Shown piece by piece: positions 1-7,625 of a stretch of DNA of 12,606 nt; position 1 is the stretch's first letter, and every line of letters begins with the position of its first letter. Where the stretch lies: NCBI RefSeq assembly GCF_000611645.1, contig NW_014012537.1:4219-16824 (forward strand), read 5' to 3'. Below the pieces are notes generated by a model. It was not told where the DNA came from. It was given only the letters and a program-made list of their open reading frames with translations, and did not search any database. The stretch comes from Monoraphidium neglectum (taxonomy: Eukaryota > Chlorophyta > Chlorophyceae > Sphaeropleales > Selenastraceae). The position numbers were made by a program, and so were the translations under genes.

Positions 1-134
1 GGGGGGGGGGTGGCGGGCTGGGAATGAGCGGGCGGCGGGGCGGCAAGCAGGGGCAAGGAGCGGCCAGTGGAGCATGGTCGCGCCTGGCCGCACCCGCGGC
101 GCGGCGCGGGACACGAGCTCTGCGGTGCGCGCAC
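1..134 (-). other. Gene A intron 8 (partial), with poly-G at the window edge
   Basis: Non-coding sequence after the exon 8 donor, running off the window. The plus-strand run of G at 1-10 is a C-rich pyrimidine tract on the gene's own strand, as expected near an acceptor, so the next exon is probably just outside. In gene B the following exon holds a long low-complexity insertion. Confidence 0.6.
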
Positions 135-3100
135 CTTGTGCATGGCCTGCTGCGCCTGCAGGCAGCAGGCCACGGCGTCCTGCGCCTCGTAAAACGCGAT
201 GCGCCACGAGTCGCCCTCCTGGTCAAACACGTGGCCCGCATTGTCGTTGACCGCCTTGCGCAGCACCGCGTTGTGCATCGACAGCGCCTTGGTGGTCAGG
301 CTCTGGCTTGCCTTCATCAGGGCTGCAAATGGGCCGAGCAATGAGCACAATATGAAGGGATTCGGCGCACGAGAGCAGGCATTAAAGGGCCGACGGCGAC
401 GCAGAGGATCCACACCCGCATGCAAGCCGTGCGGCCGGCCTGCGAGGAGGCAAGCCGCACTGGGCGCTTGAGCGCAGGAGGAAAATGCACCCTCGCGCTG
501 CCCGGTTGCTAAGCCTCTGAGGCTGACGGACACGCCCTGTCCAGGCACGCCCCGACCCCCGACGCAGGGGCTTTGCAAAGCCCCTGCGCCTCTGGAGACA
601 TGATACTGCTGCCCCTGGGCGCCCGTGCTCACATGAGTAGCCTTCGATGTCGGTCACCACCACGCACACGTTGTCTCCCTCCTTGGGTAACCCTAGCCGC
701 CGCTTCCGCTTGAGCTCCGCCTCCCGCAGCCAACGGCTGCGGAACAGCAGCAGTCGGCTGCTCAGCAGCAGCAGCGAGCCCGCCAGCAGCACGAGGGCGG
801 CGCCGAGCGCGACCAGCACCCAGGTCCAGGCGGGTAGCGAAACCCGGCTGTCCTGCACGCATTCCAGCCGCGTGCCGTTGAGCGACCACACCGGCAGCCA
901 GCCCTCCAGGCAGGCGCAGCCCTGGTACTGATAATAAGCCGGCGGCAGGTCCCACTGCGCCGCGAGAACCTCCTCTGCCTTGTCCGGCGCCGACAGCAGC
1001 GCCGCCGGCGGGCACGTCGCCATCACCTCGTCCATCGCCCGCCGCCTGATCGGCCGGCAGCTCATCCTGCTGTTGTCGCTGAGCGGGATCGTGTACGACT
1101 CAAAATCCAGGAAGCACGGCAGCAGGCCCTTCTCGGGGCACTTGAAGACGCCGGGGTTGCGCCCAGCGGCGCGCTCCGCCTCGGCGGCCTCTGCGACGTC
1201 CTGCGGCACGCAGCTCATGTTGGTGCCGACCAGGCCCACGCGGTGGAGGTGCGCCAGACCGGCGGCCTCGTCGGGGAAGCGGCCGACGAGGGGCGTGTTG
1301 TTGGCGAGGATCAGCTCTCGCAGGTTGTAGGCCAGGCTGCGAGGTTGATCGAAAGGGGTCGGCGGGTTCGGATGCAAGAACCCATGAGCGCCGATCGACG
1401 CAAATGGGCCAGGGACGGGGGCGGCAGAGGGCGGCAGGCCTCTGGTCGCGGCTGGCAGGCCCGCGGCAAGCCGCTGACCAGGTTAAACTGGCAGGTGTCG
1501 ATGCAGATGCAGTTGCGGCTCGGGTTCCAAGGTTCAGGGTTTGGTGTTCAGGGGGGCAGACACGTGGGGCGAGGGCCGGCGCCGGCGCCCCGCCAGCGGC
1601 CCCGTGGGCCACTCACCCTAGGTTTGGGTCGAGCGTCCCGGTGAAGCGGTTGTTCGCGATGTTCAGGCGCTGGATCTGTGGCAGGAAGAAGAGGCCGCTG
1701 CCGACGGCGCCGGTGAGGTGGTTGCCAGAGGCATCAAAATCTGTCAGGTAGATGAGCAGGCTGATGCCGTCGTTTACCTCGCCCACCAGGCTGTGGGTGA
1801 TCAGGGTTGCAGCAGGCGGTGATAAGGGTTCAGTGGGGCCGGCGATGGGGAGTACGGTATTCGTGGTTGAAAGCGGGGCCGAAAGCGGGGTCCCTTGCGT
1901 GACTGCCCCAGGGTCCCGCTGCGTGTCAGGCGGGCTGCAGCAGCTTAAGAAGGGGGTTAAGCGCGGCAGGCCTGGGCCTGGGGCCGGGCCGCACTTGTTG
2001 TTGGAGATGTCGAGGTACGTGACCAGGGGGATCTGGTACAGGTCATCGGGCATCTCCCCCGAAAACTTGTTGTGACCCAGCATCAGGGACACCATGTGGT
2101 CCCAATCCTGTGCGCGGAGGCGGCGCCGGTTTGCATGTGCTTTGCATGAGCGTGTTTGCATGTGCTTGCATGAGCGCGTTTGCATTTGCTTGCATGCACG
2201 CATAAGAACCACGATCAGCACGCGCACGCTCATGCGGTACAACGTGCCAGCCGCGGTGGTCCCCGCGGTTCAGCGCTTCCTCGCCCGCTGCCGCAGCCGG
2301 GTTGCCAGGAGCTCCTCCACTCGCTTGGGCCGCAGCGCAGGCGCTGCGCACCTTTGTGGCGGGCAGGCTGCCGGTGAACTCATTGAAACCGAGGTCCAGC
2401 GATGCCAGGCGCGTGCACTTTGTGACGGGGCTGGCAGGGCCGCCGATCTGGTTGGCCCGCACGTTGAGCACGCGCATGGATGTGTTGGCGCCGCACAGGT
2501 TCGGCGGGATCGTCCCTGTCAGCGAGTTGATCTGCGGGGGGCACGGGTGTAGCGCAGCGCAGGGGCGCGGGCGTCGGTGGTGGCGCGGAGCCGCGCCGTT
2601 GGGCGCCGCGTGCAGCTGGTGACGGTCTGTGATGCTCCACGCAGCGGCCCAAACTGCACGTGCGCATACTGTTGCATGCGTAGAGATTCGTGCTGCCACA
2701 TGCATGGTATCGCCGCGTGCACCAGATATGCTTGGCGCGTGCGCCCGCCACAATCTCTCGCCCACAACGAGCCTGCGCACACAGCCTCCAAACACAGAGT
2801 GTTAAATTGAAACCACCCGCGCCATGGTCTGCATGGCCCCACTCTCAAGCTGCACGCCCCATGCAAGTCAGCAGGACAGCACACCAGCTCTCAAAATAGC
2901 AGCTGCTTAGCAGCTGCTCACCCACCATACTTGGCCAACTCTCTGCCCTTTCCCAATGCCCCAGACCCCACACCAACATCTCCACTCCTACCCTTTTGAT
3001 GCTTGTCACAATCCCCACCCAAACCGCGCTTCAGCTCCGCTAACGACCGTCAACAACCGCCAGCAACCGCCAACCCTTCCCTTCCCACACCTGCAGATCC

Positions 3101-4462
3101 AGCTCCACCAAATTCCTCAGGTTGGCGATGGTGTCAGGTATTGACCCCCTCAGCCCCGCCAGCTCGCCGGGCCCCTCGTTGATGCCCGCGTTGGCGCCCA
3201 GGTTGAGCACCCTCAGAAACTTCAGGTCGCCTATCCAGTCGCCGATCGTTCCCGCTAGGAAGTTCTCGCCGAGCTCCAGCTCCTCGAGCTTTTTGAGGTT
3301 TGCCAGCTCGGGCGGGATCAGGCCGGCCAGCCAGCTGTTGGCTGCGCGGCGCAGGGGAAGGTGGAGGGGTGGGTGCTAAGAGGGGCGGCGACGGTGGCGC
3401 GCAGCAGGGCGGCGGCGGCGCTCTGCGCGCACATGTGGCCGCCCGCAGGACAAACGGGCCGCTGCGAGGTCTTGCGCGGCGGAGCAGCCGTCACCGGCTG
3501 CGGCAGGGCGCGCCATGGAGACGCGGCTGGCCGCGTGCGGTTGGCGGGCCGCGGCCCGCCGCCCCGCCCAAGCACGCAGCCGCGCCGCCCTCCGCCCAGC
3601 CAGCCCAAGCGCCCTGCACAACAAGCTTCAGCGCCGCGCACCGAGGTTGAGGGTCCTCAGATTGGTGAAGCGCCCCCACCGCGGCCCCAGCTCCCCGCTC
3701 ATGTCGTTGGACTCGAGGTTGAGCCCCACCATGCCGCATGCGTGCAGCAACTCGAGCGCGTCCATGAGCGGCGGGTCTGAGTAGCTGCCGTTGAGGCTGT
3801 CGGCTGTGATGTTGATGACGGCCACGCTGTGCACCGCGCGGCAGGCGCCCGCAGCGAGCCCCGCGGGGTCGCAGCACGCGATGCCGTACCAGCGGCAGTA
3901 CGCTGGCGGCGCCGCGCCCGCGCCGCGCGGCACGATCGCGCTGCAGGGCCGGCTGCGGGTCACGTTCCAGGTCTCGTCGTGCTGCCAAGGGTTGGACGCG
4001 TTGAATGTCAGCCGCAAGAAGGCTGCCAGCGCTTCGCACGTCGCCCGCTGGCAGTCCAACGTGCAGACGCCGCCCGTGACGCCTGGGCACGTCGGCGGCG
4101 GCAGCAGTTTGGCGGGGCCGGGCGCACGCCCCGGACCCTGTGGCGCCCCGAGGGCGGGCGCCGCTGTAAAAATTCAAAGGGATGGCGTGTGGGGCAAGGC
4201 AAAAACGGATAGGAGTCAACCTTGCTTTTTGGGTCCTGATGTGCCAGCGTCGTGCGGCACGAGGGTGCGCAGCTCAAGACAACCATGGCGGCGCTTGCAG
4301 CGCTGTACGCGGCTTGCAAGCATGGGACAGGCCCGAGGGCTCCCAAGCCATTCAGCTGTTCTCTTCTGCTTGCTTGTCTGTCCCGTGCTTACCCCAGGGC
4401 ACCACCAGCAGGATGCTCGCCACCACAGCGACGAAGGGCACAGCAGTCTCCGTGACTGCCAT
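1..4462 (-). CDS. Gene A: LRR receptor-like transmembrane nucleotidyl cyclase (partial, 3' end outside window)
   Basis: Eight exons join without a frame break: 4462-4393, 4163-3642, 3341-3091, 2531-2352, 2107-1995, 1790-1617, 1336-633 and 322-135. Together they encode 734 residues in the window. Order: signal peptide (about 1-29), Cys-rich LRR cap, plant-type LRRs (LxxLxLxxNxLxGxIP), Cys-rich module ending YYQYQGCACLEG, transmembrane helix about 608-628, basic linker, then the start of a class III cyclase domain with both metal Asp residues (D666 in VTDIEGYS and D709 in QEGDSW). The ATG at 4462 directly follows an in-frame TAG. The family reaction would be NTP to cyclic NMP plus pyrophosphate on the cytoplasmic side; the ligand is unknown. 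Every intron matches gene B in position and phase. The rest of the cyclase lies left of base 1, so activity cannot be judged. It is divergent from gene B and may share a promoter region with it. Confidence 0.9.
135..322 (-). CDS. Gene A exon 8: cyclase domain, second metal Asp
   Basis: A 188-base exon between acceptor TTTGCAG and donor GTGCGC (134); phase 1 to phase 0. It encodes LMKASQSLTTKALSMHNAVL and DQEGDSWRIAFYEAQDAV. D709 in EGDSW is the second metal-binding Asp. A hand count gives 51 of 62 complete codons identical to gene B exon 8, the same length. The next exon lies beyond base 1. Confidence 0.9.
323..632 (-). other. Gene A intron 7
   Basis: A 310-base intron between the exon carrying the TM helix and the exon with the second catalytic Asp. 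Its one notable element is a 26-base perfect palindrome at 563-588, listed separately. No alternative exon with good splice sites was seen. Confidence 0.8.
563..588. repeat. 26-base perfect palindrome in gene A intron 7
   Basis: The 13-base arm CGCAGGGGCTTTG is followed immediately by its exact reverse complement, with no spacer. In RNA it could form a strong hairpin with a minimal loop; in DNA it could extrude as a cruciform. It is not part of the coding exons on either side. Confidence 0.9.
633..1336 (-). CDS. Gene A exon 7: last LRR, Cys-rich juxtamembrane module, TM helix, start of cyclase domain
   Basis: The acceptor is CTCGCAG and the donor GTGAGC (632); phase 2 to phase 1. The last LRR is NLRELILANN...VGRFPDEAAGLAHLH. 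An extracellular Cys-rich stretch follows (MSCVP, FKCPEKGLLPCFLDFESYTI, RMSCRPIRR, YYQYQGCACLEG). The TM helix is about residues 608-628 (WVLVALGAALVLLAGSLLLL). Next comes a positively charged inner segment, FRSRWLREAELKRKRRLG. The exon ends in the first cyclase strand, VVVTDIEGYS, whose D666 is the first metal ligand of class III cyclases. Positive charge after the helix fits an outside LRR and inside cyclase. Confidence 0.9.
1617..1790 (-). CDS. Gene A exon 6: LRRs
   Basis: A 174-base exon, phase 2 at both ends, between acceptor CCCACAG and donor GTGAGT (1616). It encodes LVGEVNDGISLLIYLTDFDA, then SGNHLTGAVGSGLFFLPQIQ and RLNIANNRFTGTLDPNLG, about three repeats. The length matches gene B exon 6 exactly. 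Confidence 0.88.
1995..2107 (-). CDS. Gene A exon 5: LRR
   Basis: A 113-base exon, phase 0 to phase 2, between acceptor GCGCACAG and donor GTGCGG (1994). It encodes DWDHMVSLMLGHNKFSGEMP and LVTYLDISNN. The length equals gene B exon 5, and the shared residues (MVS, LG.NKF.G, P...LTYLDIS.N) confirm the boundaries. Confidence 0.87.
2129..2200. repeat. Three tandem 24-base repeats in gene A intron 4
   Basis: Copies at 2129-2152, 2153-2176 and 2177-2200 follow the pattern (T)GTTTGCATGTGCTTGCATG, ending in an AGCG or CACG variant. They lie wholly within intron 4 (2351-2108). The middle copy is nearest the consensus and the third has the most changes. It looks like a minisatellite. No function is evident. 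Confidence 0.85.
2352..2531 (-). CDS. Gene A exon 4: LRRs
   Basis: Exactly 60 codons in phase 0 at both ends, between a CCCCGCAG acceptor and a GTGCGC donor. It encodes SLTGTIPPNLCG, MRVLNVRANQIGG and LASLDLGFNEFTGSLPATK. A hand count gives 31 of 60 residues identical to gene B exon 4, which has the same length. The conserved positions are mostly the LRR consensus and the two Cys residues. Confidence 0.88.
2532..3090 (-). other. Gene A intron 3 (559 bases, the longest intron seen)
   Basis: Non-coding DNA between two LRR exons. The part nearest the donor (about 2930-3080) is C/A-rich on the plus strand, so G/T-rich in the transcript. It contains a doubled AGCAGCTGCT (2898-2918). The gene B counterpart is 342 bases with a CTG tract, so this intron has diverged fully. 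Open frames crossing it are not conserved between the copies and were not called. Confidence 0.75.
2898..2918. repeat. Two copies of the palindrome AGCAGCTGCT
   Basis: The self-complementary decamer AGCAGCTGCT occurs at 2898-2907 and 2909-2918, separated by one base, inside gene A intron 3. The CAGCTG core is an E-box-type sequence, but chance is a fair explanation. Confidence 0.7.
3091..3341 (-). CDS. Gene A exon 3: LRRs
   Basis: This exon has no ATG upstream in its frame, so a simple start-to-stop search misses it. Using the acceptor GCGCAG (3343-3342) and donor GTGTGG (3090), it reads through 251 bases without a stop. It encodes canonical LRRs: LIPPELANLKKLEELELG, GTIGDWIGDLKFLRVLNLG and SIPDTIANLRNLVELDLQ. 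It enters in phase 1 and leaves in phase 0, as gene B exon 3 does. It lacks the 21-residue charged insertion found in gene B. Confidence 0.87.
3642..4163 (-). CDS. Gene A exon 2: Cys-rich LRR N-terminal cap and first LRRs
   Basis: The acceptor is TTTTTACAG, the donor GTGCGC at 3641, and the exon enters and leaves in phase 1. It encodes a Pro/Ala-rich leader, then PPPTCPGVTGGVCTLDCQ, CQRATCEAL and YCRWYGIACC. The C-x-W-x-G-x-x-C pattern resembles the cap that precedes plant LRR ectodomains. The first repeats follow (MVGLNLESNDMSGEL and RWGRFTNLRTLNLG). The Cys-rich part aligns closely with gene B exon 2, including CQRATC, CRW, LHACGMVGLNLESND and RWGRFTNL. Confidence 0.88.
4393..4462 (-). CDS. 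Gene A exon 1: start codon and signal peptide
   Basis: A 70-base exon encoding 23 codons plus one base, followed by a strong donor (GTAAGC at 4392). The peptide has a hydrophobic core (VPFVAVVASILLVV); the next exon supplies the small residues AAPALGA, giving a plausible signal peptidase site around residue 25-29. An in-frame TAG lies directly before the ATG, so this is the first possible Met in this frame. The exon is too short to stand out as an open frame. It was found by looking upstream for a phase-1 exon and is supported by the equivalent exon in gene B. Confidence 0.75.
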
Positions 4463-4594
4463 CTATTTGAGCGTGCTTTATCTTGAACGCGTCATTGGAT
4501 GAGTCGCTCCGCACTCCGGCAGATCGACTTGCCCGGGGCGCGCACAGGCTCGGGCCAAATGTCAACCAGCCCCCACGTAGTTCATACAATCGTG

Positions 4595-4603
4595 TATTTA
4601 TCA
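4595..4603 (-). promoter_or_regulatory. TATA-like element upstream of gene A
   Basis: The minus strand reads TGATAAATA, 133-141 bases upstream of the gene A ATG. It is the best AT-rich TATA-like stretch on that side, but it is a loose match and such sequences arise by chance. Confidence 0.2.
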
Positions 4604-4652
4604 AGGGTGCGAACCCAGCACCTTGTTACAGCAATTCGCGGGTGGTCCACCC
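4602..4652. repeat. Two short inverted repeats upstream of gene A
   Basis: CAAGGGTGC (4602-4610) pairs with GCACCTTG (4618-4625), with one bulged G and a 7-base loop. GGGTGG and CCACCC pair around a single T at 4640-4652. They are 140-190 bases upstream of the gene A ATG and could be protein-binding sites or chance. A GGTTCG motif on the minus strand recalls a Pol III B-box, but no full tRNA fold is present. Confidence 0.45.
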
Positions 4653-5145
4653 ACCGCCTGTAACCCGCTGTGAGCTCGCACTGTTCGGCCCGCCTGGGGA
4701 CTAGCAAAGAGATTTTGACATGCAGAATAACGTCCGTGCTTCATACATATTGCCCAGCCTCTCAGGCGGCGTTGACAAAATAAGGCAATGCGCGTTGCGT
4801 GCCCCGATTTCCACGATTCACAATGACTCGCCTCACTCGCACTGCCCAGCCGTGTTGTAAGCAGGCCCACCGTTCACCACCCTCTGTAAGACTTGTCTGC
4901 ATCTGCATGTCATCACACCACAGCCCGTGGATCAAACATCATAAAACCACCACCGCCGCCAGGCCACCCATAACTTACCCCTTCGCCCAACCACCACCAT
5001 GACCGCAGCAGAGGCGGACCGGCGAAGCGCCAACATACTGATGCAAAACTGCACCCAAACACAGAGCAGAGGTACGCGATATCCATTCAGGTGGCTTAAC
5101 ACTCCTTGCATGAGGCCACTTCGACGGCACGGGAGCCAGCTGCGT

Positions 5146-5151
5146 CACGTG
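5146..5151. promoter_or_regulatory. G-box CACGTG (distal)
   Basis: CACGTG within GCGTCACGTGGCC, the core bound by plant and algal bZIP and bHLH factors. It is central in the divergent region, about 0.7 kb from the gene A ATG and 0.85 kb from the gene B ATG. Binding is not shown; this is motif-level evidence only. Confidence 0.25.
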
Positions 5152-5220
5152 GCCGTCCTGGCATGCTCGGCTTGACGCCAACACTGGCTAAGCGCGGCCT
5201 GCTGTCAAAGGCAGACAAGC

Positions 5221-5241
5221 GATGACGTGCATGACATCATC
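5221..5241. promoter_or_regulatory. TGACGT-type (bZIP/CRE-like) motif pair
   Basis: TGACGTGC is followed closely by TGACATCA, and the outer bases GATGA and TCATC form an inverted repeat. TGACGT is the core of bZIP sites, including the animal cAMP-response element. Near cyclase genes this is suggestive, but a cAMP-responsive reading in algae is not established. Confidence 0.2.
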
Positions 5242-5884
5242 ACCTGCCACAGTGCGCCCCTGGAAAGTCTAGGGATTGTGGACTTGACTATGAGACTGCA
5301 GCAAGCTTTGCTGCGTTCGGCCGGCCTATACACCCCACTCCCACCAAACTCCTGCAACCGCCTCAACTGACTTGAACGATTCCATCAAGAGCTGCAGATA
5401 TGATGATGTTGATGAGCTGCAGCATCTTACATCACCTCACTGCCACCAACGAGCTGTGTCGATGGCCCCCATCCCACATTGGCTTTCGGGCCCAGTCTGG
5501 CCTCGTTGGTGGGATCGTCGCCTTGGCGGCCTGCCCTTCTGCTCTCAAGTAAAGTGAATTATGGACCTTCATGCCAACCATCCTTCGCCTTTGTACCAGT
5601 GCAAACTCGTCATCTGTCATCACCATGTGAGCGCACGCCATGTGGGGGCGGGAACAAAAACGACCATACAGTAACGTGCAGCCATCAGCAGGTGCGTTTT
5701 GGGCATTCTGAAAATCTACGATTCTTACTGTCCATCCGCATCAGCACCTCGCCGAAAGGAGCCCAACCGAAACACCACCCGTCTTCATCAGACCTGTCAC
5801 CGTGAACATCGCCGGTGACTGACAGTCGTGGCCGGCCAGGTTCTATCCAGCTGTACACGAGGCATGAAAAGTCCGTGAAAACAT

Positions 5885-5890
5885 CACGTG
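5885..5890. promoter_or_regulatory. G-box CACGTG (proximal to gene B)
   Basis: CACGTG in ATCACGTGGAAG, about 113 bases upstream of the gene B ATG, where a proximal promoter element could sit. Motif-level evidence only. Confidence 0.28.
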
Positions 5891-6002
5891 GAAGTCCGGC
5901 TGCCCGGTTCAGATTGCGGGCCAGCCTGGTGCCTACAACTTCAGCTGGCACTGCTGCGAGGATGAGACAGATGCATGTGGCAGGCGAATGACAGCTTGAA
6001 GC

Positions 6003-6093
6003 ATGTACAACGCAGCCTTCATGGCCCCGGCCGCGAGGCCGGCGGAGAGTCGCGGCGCTCTGCAGCTGGTGGCGCTTTTGATGCTGTTGTGTG
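6003..6093 (+). CDS. Gene B exon 1: start codon and signal peptide
   Basis: A 91-base exon of 30 codons plus one base, with donor GTGAGC at 6094. An in-frame TGA (5997-5999) lies just upstream, so ATG 6003 is the first start; Met7 (6021) is an alternative. The peptide ends in the hydrophobic core LQLVALLMLLC. After splicing it continues GAHAQGATQ, giving a textbook A-x-A cleavage site after residue 34. The phase-1 boundary matches gene A exon 1. Confidence 0.75.
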
Positions 6094-7565
6094 GTGAGCT
6101 CACGGGGCCCACGATCACACGAGTTACAACCTGACCAGTGGCGTACAGAAAACATTGGCTGCAAGCTGCAAGCCCTGTATGGCATGGCTTGCCCCGAGTC
6201 GCACGGATGCATTGGCACCACGGGCAAGCGTCTCCACAACGCGCCGCCACCGCCGGCATGCGGGCGCATCGACTCGCCATCACTCCCCAGGTGCTCATGC
6301 GCAAGGTGCAACTCAGGCAGACGTGCGCACACCGCGCACAGCGCTGCAGAAGGTGCCGCCGCCGCCGACGTGCCCTGGTATCGTCGGCGGCATCTGCACA
6401 CTGGCCTGCCAGCGCGCGACATGCGACGCCTTATCAGCCTTCTTCCGGCTCACATACAATGTCAGCAGCCCGTGGCAGCACGCCCAGTCCTGGATGGTCA
6501 CGCGGAGCTTCTCATGCACCCGCATCATCCCCAGCAGCAGCGGCGCCAAGCAGCCCCCCTACTGCCGCTGGTGGGGCGTCACCTGCTGCGACCAAACGGC
6601 GCTCGCGGCCGGCGAATGCTGGGCCGTGAACGGCGTGGCCAGCCTGGCGATCAAGGCGGACAACGTCAATGGCAGCTTCTCCAACCCGTCACTGATGGAT
6701 GCGACGGAGCAGCTGCACGCCTGCGGCATGGTCGGCCTCAACCTCGAATCGAACGACATCTCAGGCGCACTGGAGCCGCGCTGGGGGCGGTTCACCAACC
6801 TCACGGTCCTCAACCTCGGTGGGTCCTTTCGTACCTGCACCGTGGCTAACTGGTTGGATGCGTGAATAAGTGATTGATGCGCGGCTGTCAAGACGGCTGC
6901 ACAGCACCTAGCCAGGGGTCAGCGTATATATGGTGCAGATGTAGGGTGGGTTGTCGTCGGCCTGTGCGACAGTGCACTGGAGCCTGTGCATGCCATCCTA
7001 AAACAATTGTGTTAGTATGTATGGCCAGCGTGGCAGCATTTGCCATCAAACTGCCCGCACTCTGCAAACCCCATGGCCCCAAATCCGCACCCTGCAGCCA
7101 ACAACTGGCTGAGTGGCACGGTGCCTGCAGAGCTTGCGAACCTCAAAAAGCTGCGGCAGCTCGAGCTCGGCACCAACTTCCTCCATGGCAGCATCGGCGA
7201 CTGGATCGGCAGCCTCAAGGAGCTGCGGGTCCTGAACCTCGGCGCCAATGCGGGCGTCAACCCGCCCGTTGAGACCGCCGCAAAGGAGGGTTCTGAAGCA
7301 AAGGCTAGCAAAGATGAGAAGGAAAAGGAGGAGGAAGAGATTACAGGCATGGTGGGGACCATTCCTGCGGCGATTTCCAAGCTGAAGTTTCTCACTGAGC
7401 TTGACTTCCAGGTGAGCCCTAGGGCTGGTGACGCACGGGGGTGGGCGGTGGCGCGATGGCCGCAGCAGCCTCTTCCTCCGCCACTGCTCCCGCCACAGCA
7501 GCTGCGGCTGCTCTTGCTGCCACTGCCGCTACTGCCGCCGCTGCCGCTGCTACTGCTGGTGCTGC

Positions 7566-7625
<60 letters not shown>

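Larger units (their letters stand above)
4463..6002. promoter_or_regulatory. Divergent intergenic region between the two receptor genes
   Basis: About 1.54 kb separates the two ATGs. It is visibly less GC-rich than the exons and holds no open frame with splice sites, homology to its neighbours or a plausible start context. It should carry both 5' UTRs and both promoters. Two CACGTG G-boxes (5146-5151, 5885-5890), a TGACGT-like pair (5221-5241), a weak TATA-like element on the gene A side (4595-4603) and two small inverted repeats (4602-4652) are the only elements I can point to. Transcription start sites cannot be placed from sequence alone. Confidence 0.6.

Noticed and set aside
1530..1556. 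TTCAGGGTTTGG-type telomere-like repeats
   Set aside because: Only partial and not tandem; does not match a known algal telomere unit.
2043..2884. Overlapping minus-strand open frames around gene A exon 4
   Set aside because: They cross splice sites and repeats. Only 2531-2352 is conserved with gene B.
4605..4720. tRNA-like or SINE-like sequence (B-box-like GGTTCGCACCC on the minus strand)
   Set aside because: No acceptor stem, anticodon arm or convincing A-box could be built; probably a coincidental hairpin.
5372..5805. Short open frames in the intergenic region
   Set aside because: No homology to recognisable domains, no splice context, overlapping on both strands, ordinary length for chance.
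5685..6422. 245-residue open frame antisense to gene B exons 1-2
   Set aside because: It overlaps well-supported coding sequence on the other strand and shows no domain. GC-rich DNA gives long antisense frames.
6155..6865. Long plus-strand open frame with its own ATG as the gene B start
   Set aside because: Its first 45 residues sit in intron 1. It lacks a signal peptide, has no match in gene A, and the spliced exon 1 model fits phase and topology better.
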